Shown piece after piece: positions 57,137 to 64,000 of a stretch of DNA of 64,000 bases. How positions within the stretch are numbered: position 1 is the first letter of the stretch; each line of letters starts with the position of its first letter. Position numbers and translations under genes: made by a program. The notes under the pieces are model-generated. The model had not been told where the DNA came from. It saw only the letters and a program-made list of their open reading frames with translations, and did no database searches. This DNA comes from Microbulbifer okhotskensis (GTDB taxonomy: Bacteria; Pseudomonadota; Gammaproteobacteria; Pseudomonadales; Cellvibrionaceae), in the NCBI RefSeq assembly GCF_023895975.1, contig NZ_JALBWM010000002.1, positions 44,053-108,052 of the forward strand, written 5' to 3'.

Positions 57137-57970
57137 ATGAAAGACTCCATTCGCATCAGTTTCGAATTCTTCCCTCCCAAAACACCTGAAGGCCGAGCAA
57201 AGCTATATACAACCCGTGAGGCATTGCAGAAGTTTAATCCTGAGTTTTTTTCGGTTACCTATGGTGCCGGCGGTACTACTCGGGAGACTACGTCAAATAT
57301 TGTGACCAATATGAGACGCGATGGCATTTCTATTGCTCCGCATTTATCTTTTGGCGGTGATAATGAAGAAATTATTCTTGGACTTCTCAACCAGTATAAA
57401 GAAGCAGGGGTAAACAGAATAGTGGCACTAAGGGGTGATATGCCCTCGGGTATGGGAGCGGTGGCACAACTGGTTTATGCGAATGAGTTGGTAGCATTTA
57501 TCCGCCGCCACACCGGTGATCAATTCCATTTGGAAGTTGCGGCATATCCGGAAATACATCCAGAATCAAATAGCTATGATGATGATATACGTTATTTGAA
57601 GGGTAAGTTTGAAGCTGGTGCGAATAGTGCTCTTACCCAATATTTCTACAATCCAGATTCTTATTTTTACTTTATTGATCAGTGTGAAAAAGCAGGTATT
57701 GATGCACCCATTTATCCGGGCATTATGCCGATAGTGAATTTTTCCAACCTTGTGCGCTTTTCTCGTAATTGCGGTGCTGAAATTCCGCGATGGTTAATAA
57801 AGCGTATGGAAAGTTATCGCAATCCTGAAGATGTTCGTAAGCTGGGGTTAGAAGTGGTGACAGATTTATGTGAAACCTTGCTGGAAGGTGGAGCTCCAGG
57901 TTTGCATTTTTATACGATGAATCAGGTTGATCCGATAGCTCTTATATTGAAGAGTACACTTAATTTTTGA
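57137..57970 (+). CDS. metF: Methylenetetrahydrofolate reductase
   Basis: Makes 5-methyl-tetrahydrofolate, the methyl donor for methionine. 277 residues from ATG 57137 (MKDSIRISFEFFPPKTPEGR), preceded by GGAGAAATATA. Family motifs FEFFPPKTPEG, FFSVTYGAGGTTRE, RIVALRGDMPSGMG and GGAPGLHFYTMNQ. It completes the SAM cycle set. Confidence 0.96.
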   Translation: MKDSIRISFEFFPPKTPEGRAKLYTTREALQKFNPEFFSVTYGAGGTTRETTSNIVTNMRRDGISIAPHLSFGGDNEEIILGLLNQYKEAGVNRIVALRGDMPSGMGAVAQLVYANELVAFIRRHTGDQFHLEVAAYPEIHPESNSYDDDIRYLKGKFEAGANSALTQYFYNPDSYFYFIDQCEKAGIDAPIYPGIMPIVNFSNLVRFSRNCGAEIPRWLIKRMESYRNPEDVRKLGLEVVTDLCETLLEGGAPGLHFYTMNQVDPIALILKSTLNF

Positions 57971-57998
57971 TACTAGCGCAATTGAAAATTGGTATCGT

Positions 57999-58034
57999 CT
58001 ATATAGAGGCGCCCAATAGGGCGCCTCTATATAG
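57999..58034. terminator. Bidirectional terminator, 16-bp perfect stem
   Basis: CTATATAGAGGCGCCC and its exact complement with an AATA loop, between the convergent metF and TonB receptor genes. A/T-rich flanks but no long T run. Confidence 0.75.
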
Positions 58035-58045
58035 ATATTTGATTA

Positions 58046-60955
58046 TTAAATCTTCATGTTAACGCCTAAGAAGACCCGACGCCCAATCACATCAAACATG
58101 GATTCGTCGTCACCGGTTCCGGTTATGTAACTAGGAGCCTCTTCATCAAAAACGTTTCTAATCCCGCCATTAACAGCAAGCTTTTCAGTTAGCTTATGAG
58201 AGAAATTAAAGTCATGGTAAAAGGTAGTATCTATGTAAGCAGGGCTTGTATCTTCAGTAGATTCACCATTTGGTGATACATCGAATCTTGCTTGCTCATC
58301 AAAAGCTCGAACGGTCCACCCTAGACTAGTATCATCATAGATGTAATTTGTGGTCCAACGGAACTGCCAGGAGGGGTCACCAACCTCGCCATCTTCATAG
58401 TTAACTTCATCTGGGCGATTCTGAAATTCAAATTCGTGCAATTTTTCTAGTATGTTGGCTGTTACTGAGGTCTTGAGGAAACCGTCGAGGCCTGCGATCG
58501 AAAGAGGCCTCTCATATGATGCACTAATATCGAATCCACTAGTTTCTAACGCAGAAGCATTAATGTAACCAGAGCGAACTAATACAACATTGTTATCTGT
58601 TCCCCGGTCTACTTGAGAGCAGAAACCACTGTCAGGTCCTCCAGATGCATCAACACAATTATCCAATATTGTCTGAGCAGTTACTTCAGTAATAGCATCA
58701 GTAATCTCAATATTGTAATAATCTACAGTGAGAGATAAACCTTCAACGAAGGATGGCTGCCAGATTACACCTGCGGTGTAAGACTCAGATTCTTCAGCAA
58801 ATAGGTCAGGGTTTCCGCCAGAAATAATCTCAATAGAAACGTTATCGCTAGCCTCGAACCCAGAGGGAATCCCCAAGGCTGCACAATTAGCAGCGCGGTC
58901 TGCATCATCGCCGATTTGGTCGGTATCACAGGGATCGTTTATTTGAGTGAAACCAGGTTGTTGCGGGCTATAGGCTTCTGCAATATTAGGTGCACGAATT
59001 GCCATTGATTGAGTGGCACGGAATGTTACGCTTTCGATAGGACTGTACATTAAGCCCAGTTTCCATGCATTTGCGGATCCAGCATGAGAATAATCAGCAT
59101 AACGTACGGCACCATCCAGTACTAGGCTTTCTACCCCTGGGAGATCAGCCAAAATAGGTAAGCTAACTTCCAAGAATCCCTCAGTAACATCAAATTCACC
59201 GAACGAGTCGGGTACGGCGGCTGTACTGAGAAGCCCTTGTTTTGCAAGTGAATCTACAATTTGTTCTGAAGATTCTTCGCGATATTCAAACCCTGCAGCA
59301 AAGCCAACAGGACCACCTGGAAGGGTTAAAAATTCACTTGAGTCAAATGAAGCGAACCCTGATAGAACCTTTTGTTTGATGGTTGTTTTATTAATAGTAG
59401 GTGTAGATATAAAGTCTAGGCTTTCTTGGCTGGCCTGATTGCTACCAAATGGGTTATATGGTGCACAAGTGGTGCTATTAGTAGTTGCGGAGTCTTGATA
59501 ATCTTCACCTTGCGCACTGGCTACTTGGTTGCGGCACGCTGCTTCGCCAGTTTCTGGATCGATTACTGCGTCCAGGGCCGCAGTAAAGTTGCCCTCAATA
59601 ATAGCAGAGGTTGTGCGTAGAGTATTTACGGTTCGACCGTAATTATAAGATAGCTCATAGTTGATTGGTGTTTCACTGAGCTCAAATTCACCGTTAAATC
59701 CGGTAACATATCGGAACAGTTCACGTTCATTATCTGCATTTCTTGGGACATCTGCCATGAATTTGGCAAGTGATACACTAGTAATATCTTCGGCTAAAAG
59801 CTGTTCACGGAGATCCTGATCAAGATAGGGGTTATCCGCTACATTTATTGAATGTCCGCCAAAGGTAAAATCAGGCTGATAAGTCTGCTCGATACTGCTT
59901 GAAATATATTTAACTTCTGAAAAGAAGTTTATTGTATCAGTCAGTTCATAAGAAAAAGTTGTGTTGAATACGTCTTTTTTTATACTGGGAAAAACATTTT
60001 CGTAATCATTTAATTCGAAGCAGTAGTCGCAACCATCTGGGAAATTACCAAATGCGCCGCTATTGGTATATTGACGCTGCTGTTGTGGCAGTGGGTTACC
60101 TTGATTATCAAAAACAAAGTCTCCAAGTGGTGTCCAAATAACAGCGTTTTCATCGATCCACTCAGAATAAACTCGAGGAACCATTATTCGATCTGAAATA
60201 CCATCCTCTTCACCGGTATTATCAGGATTAACTACTGTGCCATAATCATCGGAGTGACGCAGATCATCAACCATTACTTCATCAATCTGCTCTTGGGCTG
60301 CATAAAAAGTAAAGTTACCTTTCCCATCAGCTGTATTGAAGCCTGCCAGGAAATTGACGCCTCGATTCCCGCTTCCAACGCCCTCGGTGGATTGGTCACC
60401 TGTAAAGTTAATTTCTATACCTTCATAGTTCTTTTTGGTGATGATATTTACAACACCGGATACCGCATCTGATCCGTATACTGCAGAGGCTCCGCCGGTA
60501 ACAACTTCAACTTTTTCAATTAAGCCGACGGGTATAGTGCCAAGGTCAACTGCTACGGACCCATTACTGGAGCCAACGTGGCGTCGACTATCTACTAGAG
60601 TCAATGTACGATTTGAACCGAGCCTCCGCAAATCTGCAGTACTAAGGCCCGCATCGGCATTTCGATCGGCATTTCCTTGTAAGGTATCTGTCGCACCTAC
60701 AGCGGGTAGCTCGGATAGAATAGAGCCAAGATCCATACTCCCGGTATTGAGAATATCTTCAGCAGAAAGGCCTGTGACTGGCGTTGGCTGTGTAAGATTT
60801 GGGCGGCTAATGCGAGATCCAGTAACAACCACTTCTTCAAGAGCATCAGCAATTTCAATACTACTCTCATTCTCTTGTGCAAATACAGTTGAGCTTCCTG
60901 TTGTCGCAAGTAAGATTGCAGCACTCAAGAAATTCTTGCTAAATTTTTTTTTCAT
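58046..60955 (-). CDS. TonB-dependent outer-membrane receptor
   Basis: 969 residues. A signal peptide (FLSAAILLATTGSSTVFAQE) precedes a likely TonB box (ALEEVVVTGSRI) and a plug domain with DLGSILSELPAVGATDTL, GLIEKVEVVTGGASAVYGSDAVSGVVNIITKK. The rest is a beta-barrel ending ITGTGDDESMFDVIGRRVFLGVNMKI, with the terminal aromatic-rich strand usual in this class. Several Cys pairs lie in predicted outer loops. GGAGGGTTAG precedes the ATG. It stands alone with no transporter or hydrolase genes beside it, so the substrate is unknown. Confidence 0.93.
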   Translation of the reverse strand: MKKKFSKNFLSAAILLATTGSSTVFAQENESSIEIADALEEVVVTGSRISRPNLTQPTPVTGLSAEDILNTGSMDLGSILSELPAVGATDTLQGNADRNADAGLSTADLRRLGSNRTLTLVDSRRHVGSSNGSVAVDLGTIPVGLIEKVEVVTGGASAVYGSDAVSGVVNIITKKNYEGIEINFTGDQSTEGVGSGNRGVNFLAGFNTADGKGNFTFYAAQEQIDEVMVDDLRHSDDYGTVVNPDNTGEEDGISDRIMVPRVYSEWIDENAVIWTPLGDFVFDNQGNPLPQQQRQYTNSGAFGNFPDGCDYCFELNDYENVFPSIKKDVFNTTFSYELTDTINFFSEVKYISSSIEQTYQPDFTFGGHSINVADNPYLDQDLREQLLAEDITSVSLAKFMADVPRNADNERELFRYVTGFNGEFELSETPINYELSYNYGRTVNTLRTTSAIIEGNFTAALDAVIDPETGEAACRNQVASAQGEDYQDSATTNSTTCAPYNPFGSNQASQESLDFISTPTINKTTIKQKVLSGFASFDSSEFLTLPGGPVGFAAGFEYREESSEQIVDSLAKQGLLSTAAVPDSFGEFDVTEGFLEVSLPILADLPGVESLVLDGAVRYADYSHAGSANAWKLGLMYSPIESVTFRATQSMAIRAPNIAEAYSPQQPGFTQINDPCDTDQIGDDADRAANCAALGIPSGFEASDNVSIEIISGGNPDLFAEESESYTAGVIWQPSFVEGLSLTVDYYNIEITDAITEVTAQTILDNCVDASGGPDSGFCSQVDRGTDNNVVLVRSGYINASALETSGFDISASYERPLSIAGLDGFLKTSVTANILEKLHEFEFQNRPDEVNYEDGEVGDPSWQFRWTTNYIYDDTSLGWTVRAFDEQARFDVSPNGESTEDTSPAYIDTTFYHDFNFSHKLTEKLAVNGGIRNVFDEEAPSYITGTGDDESMFDVIGRRVFLGVNMKI

Positions 60956-61525
60956 CTAACCCTCCAAGGCATTTTTGATTTTTTGATTTTTAAATTCTCG
61001 CCGTCGTATCACTTTTACGCGTGACTTTAACGTAAGATTGAATAATACGGATATCTAAAATATCAATCGAGTATTAACGCGTCAGGACGAAAAAATAGAA
61101 TTGTCGTCCTAAATTTCCATGCTTTCATTATGTTTTATCTCTTTTTGGGATGTTAATTTGGTCTATTTATAACTATATTGGGGTTGGGTTAGGATGATGT
61201 GAATATTTCGTTAGTGATAATCAAGGTTTATTGAGATTTTATATCATGCCAATTGTGACAAGGTGGTATTTCAAGCTGTTTGTATTATTTACTAGAAGGA
61301 CAAGGCTGGCGTTGGGAAGTTGGCCCAATTGTGCCAATAAGGAAAAAGGTCGAAATTTCCCATCTTTTTTCTAGCCAAGTGGTTTATCTTTAGGTGTCAA
61401 GTTTGTTGTTTTTAAAATGAAAGGAAGATTTAGCTTTCTAGTGTGCTGTATTAAATAGAATGCTGATTTGAGGGTGCTTGGCGTGCACGCTCCACTTTCA
61501 CTAAAATTTCTTCGGCAGATTTCGT
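60956..61525. other. AT-rich region between the TonB receptor and the transposase remnants
   Basis: No supported gene. The right part should hold the left end of the IS630-type remnant. I could not define a terminal inverted repeat. Confidence 0.4.
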
Positions 61526-62515
61526 TCACACGAAAGGTTTCTTGGCTTCATTATGTTTTTCAATAAATTGCACGATAGCCGCTTCCAGTTCCTTGACTGA
61601 GGTGAATACCCATCGGCGCAACTGCTTCTCTGTAAGTAATCCAAAAAATCTTTCCACCAGATTCAGCCAGGATGAACTGGTCGGAATAAAATGAAGATAA
61701 ACTCGTTTGTTTCTCTTGAGCCAGCGCTTAACTTTTTTATGCTTGTGAGTCGCGTAATTATCGACGATAAGATGAAGATCTTTTTCTTTGGGTGTTTGCT
61801 TTTCTACGGTCTTTAAAAAGCGTAAGAACTCCTGATGCCGATTCCAGCACTCACCTATGACCTCACCAGTCAGCGTATTAAGGGCGGCAAAAAGAGTGCT
61901 TGTGCCGTGACGTTTATAGTCATGGGTCATGGTGCCACCCCCCCCCCCCCGATTTCAATGGCAGTCCAGGCCGTGTCCGATCTAGCGCCTGAATCGAGAT
62001 TTTTTCATCCACACAAAAGACAACAGTATTTTCTGGCGGTGGCCAATAATATCGCGTAACTTTTCTTCAAAATCAGGGTCGTTGCTCACCTTGAGCTGTG
62101 TGGTTAGATGAGGCTTAAGGCCCACTTCCTGCCATGCGCTGCTGACAAAAGAGTGGTTAACTCCTAAGGCTTTCGCCATGCCGCGCGTTGTCCAGTGTGT
62201 CCCATCCTTTGGCTTGCTTTTTGTCGTCATCTTGATAATTTTCGAGCGGAGCTTTGCCTGCTCTTCTGAATTCTTACCACCATGATTAGCCCCCTGGGAA
62301 AATCCTTCTCTATCCCTGCCAGACGCTTTTCTGCAAAACGGTTGCGTCATCGGCCCACCGTATTGACATCAATGCTTAACTTTTCCGCAATTTGGTGGTT
62401 GGGCACCTCCTCGACAGCAAGCAAAATAATCTTTGACCGCTCAGCCAATCTCACCGATGTTTTTCGACTTTTTATATTCTTTTCTAACTGCTTTTCCGGA
62501 ACTGGAAGCCGGCAT
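61526..62515 (-). pseudogene. IS630-family transposase, multiply broken
   Basis: Reading across frames gives a full-length protein: MPASSSGKAVRKEYKKSK, then VRLAERSKIILLAVEEVPNHQIAEKL, RNRFAEKRLAGIEKDF, ANHGGKNSEEQAKLRSKIIK, HWTTRGMAKALGVNHSFVSS. The catalytic DDE motifs follow: [26 protein letters not shown] and [15 protein letters not shown]. Lesions are a frameshift near the N-terminus, a TGA where Trp is expected (62347-62349), frameshifts near 62295 and 62050, and one at a 13-base C run (61938-61950). It cannot make active transposase. Confidence 0.88.
61938..61950. repeat. Run of 13 C inside the transposase remnant
   Basis: On the minus strand it encodes a glycine run after LPLKS and puts the following [12 protein letters not shown] out of frame. 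A site of slippage or of assembly error. Confidence 0.9.
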
Positions 62516-62580
62516 TAAACCGATTTATGATCGAATTTGGCGAGCGACTTGCCGACTACCAATAATCCACTAGCAAGAGC

Positions 62581-62606
62581 GGTTACACAGAATTATTTAC
62601 ACCCTC
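62581..62606. mobile_element. Possible IS256-type terminal sequence
   Basis: Reading minus, GAGGGTGTAAATAATTCTGTGTAACC resembles, by its TGTAAAT and CTGTGTAA core, the ends of IS256/mutator-type elements. It cuts the second IS630 transposase exactly where its coding similarity stops. The remaining element may be only the 60-85 bases down to about 62520. Confidence 0.4.
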
Positions 62607-63033
62607 ATGTTTTTAGACGATGGGGTCTTAAGTCAACTGCTTTCCATATTTGCCGAACCTGCCATGGAGTCACTTCTGCGTATTTAGCCATTAACTCAAC
62701 ACTCCAGTGTGACGCTTCTTCGGGTATACGCTTTGTTGTTAAAAACAATACTCGATCAACAACGTCCTTTTCGATAACAGTTGGCCGACCACTACGAGCA
62801 CGCTCACGCAGTCCTTCAATACCTTCCTGTACGAAACGGCTTCGCCACCGATGAACAGTCTTCGGTGATGTTCGCTGTGCGGTAGTTACATCTGTAGGAG
62901 TCATACCTTCGTTGAGCTGGAGAATAATCTTCGCTCGCATAACTTGCCCATGTGGAAGGGTTGTTGATCGGCACAACTCGTTCAGAATGGACGCTTCACT
63001 ATCGGAAACTTGAAAAGGTTTAGGTGTACGCAT
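62605..63033 (-). pseudogene. IS630-family transposase, N-terminal half only
   Basis: 142 residues from ATG 63033 (MRTPKPFQVSDSEASILNEL), with the IS630 helix-turn-helix regions (MTPTDVTTAQRTSPKTVHRWRSRF; VEGLRERARSGRPT-like segment). The frame is intact but stops after VDLRPHRLKT, just before the DDE domain should begin, at the junction with the IS256-like sequence. It differs in sequence from the IS630 remnant to its left, so it is a separate element. Confidence 0.82.
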
Positions 63034-63071
63034 AATGGATACATTATACGGACGGTCCGCCATTCGTTACA

Positions 63072-64000
63072 TTACTTTCCGCATGGATCACTAGTTGGTT
63101 GATAAGTTTTCCTTGGTCGTTTACTGGTGCTTCCTAACCTTATTTTTTCAAATATGAAATCTTTATGTGTGATCAACACTTCGGACAGTTTCATGTAGCC
63201 ATAGTCCCTGTACCGCTCGTAAATACGGGCAACTTTTCCGCAACTCAGGTCAAGATCTAACTCGTCAAAAAGTCTATCCATAAGGTGCTGATTGAACTTT
63301 CGACGTTTCCAGCTAGCAATTGAAATGACTGTAGCCTCATCCGTTTGTTTCGCATTTCTATCTTCGATTTTTAGCAGATTCAGAGCCGTCATTGATGCAT
63401 TGACATGCAGGTTGATCGCTTCTTTTCGAGTCGACTGACAATGAGTCAGGCCTACGTGCTGTTTTGCGTCTCTGAATAGAAATTCTATTTGGAATCTAGA
63501 TTTGTAATACGCGACCAGTGTCATTGCATCCAGCTTTGTGTCTGTCGAATACAATAATGCGAATAGTTCGTTTTAAATACCTGGTATGAACAATTTTCGT
63601 AGACACTTCTGTTTTTTCATTCAGAAAACCAACGTAGTCAAAAAGATACATATCTGTATCAAAATCACCTTGCCATCATATTTTCTGGGACGACCCATAC
63701 ATTTGTATGTTCCTTCATATAACCACTGTAAGTTTGCATCTATTCGCAATTTTCCAATATTGTGCAACCCCGTTGGAATGATGGCTGAAACAAATATCAC
63801 GTTGCTATAATAGGTATCTGCAGCAAGGTATTTATTTCCAAACGCATGAATTACTGTCGCAACTTTGACGGCATGATCGGCATATAGCTAAATTCGTAAT
63901 CGATCTTTTTCGACTATTGTCTGTTTGGCGTCCAAGGCAGTACTTGATTTTAGATCAGTGATACTGATCATGGAAATTTCGAGACCACGTTGTGATTCTC
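63072..64000 (-). pseudogene. IS4-type DDE transposase, broken and running off the window
   Basis: The C-terminal part shows the IS4 signature Y-(2)-R-(3)-E-(6)-K in YYKSRFQIEFLFRDAKQ. Upstream sequence in other frames continues the same protein (YADHAVKVATVIHAFGNKYLA, then DTDMYLFDYVGFLNEKTE), with an in-frame TAG after KDRLRI and frameshifts near 63655 and 63555. The start lies beyond the window. Confidence 0.8.

Larger units (their letters stand above)
61526..64000. mobile_element. Cluster of decayed insertion sequences
   Basis: Three transposase remnants lie head to tail, all on the minus strand: two IS630-type, one IS4-type. A sequence resembling an IS256-type terminus separates the first two. 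The cluster continues beyond the window end. Confidence 0.85.

Overview
The window is a chromosomal piece of a Gram-negative gammaproteobacterium. Lipoproteins, a TonB-dependent receptor, DsbB and the Tat system show the two-membrane envelope. Several blocks keep the gene order I know from Pseudomonas: radC/coaBC/algC with rpmB-rpmG-mutM; ABC-F, TIGR02444, algP, FKBP, algQ(rsd) and dsbB; malic enzyme, rpmE, priA, SPOR protein, hslVU, DUF971 and ubiEJB-hisIE-tatABC; and metK, ArsR-methyltransferase, tkt and epd. The large TonB receptor and the paired alkaline phosphatases suggest a marine member of the Cellvibrionales (Microbulbifer-like). That placement is an inference, not proven by the sequence.

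Layout. 0-6.1 kb: AlgC and CoaBC on the minus strand, then RadC, L28, L33 and MutM on plus. 6.2-10.3 kb: a tiny DUF5993-like protein with a DsbB-like protein, an AT-rich amidohydrolase-fold lipoprotein that has lost its metal ligands, and gamma-glutamyltranspeptidase. 10.4-17.1 kb: coaD and rsmD, facing ftsY-ftsE-ftsX-rpoH, then a DUF423 protein and trmB. 17.1-19.0 kb: a gene-poor, AT-richer patch with a broken unknown gene and an OmpA-like barrel protein. 19.1-30.6 kb: ABC-F, TIGR02444, AlgP, FKBP lipoprotein, Rsd, LrgAB, DsbB, a frameshifted acpH, gshA, an unknown acidic protein and malic enzyme. 31-36.9 kb: L31, PriA, SPOR protein, HslVU, DUF971. 37.2-40.3 kb: two tandem alkaline phosphatases, one soluble and one a lipoprotein. 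40.4-46.9 kb: CHAD protein, ubiEJB, hisI, hisE, tatABC. 46.9-49.9 kb: sparse, with two small membrane proteins, an aminopeptidase lipoprotein and a gene remnant. 50-58 kb: epd and tkt on minus, then a SahR-like regulator leading metK-ahcY-metF. 58-61 kb: the TonB-dependent receptor. 61.5-64 kb: overlapping, decayed transposase genes of at least two families.

How the genes work together. metK, ahcY and metF cover SAM synthesis, SAH removal and methyl-folate supply. The regulator in front of them has a perfect 26-bp palindrome overlapping its own -35 box and appears to be translated from a leaderless mRNA. rpoH lies in the same window as hslVU, whose upstream region carries a sigma-32-like promoter. 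CoaBC and CoaD are two steps of CoA synthesis. The broken acpH acts on the CoA-derived prosthetic group of acyl carrier protein. UbiE, UbiJ and UbiB serve ubiquinone synthesis.

I see no CRISPR array, tRNA or rRNA, and no clear new multi-gene system. The most notable points are the 8-bp duplication that breaks acpH, the SahR operator/leaderless promoter, the ligand-less amidohydrolase, an unknown 100-residue gene apparently broken by one missing base, and the transposase graveyard with a 13-base homopolymer tract.
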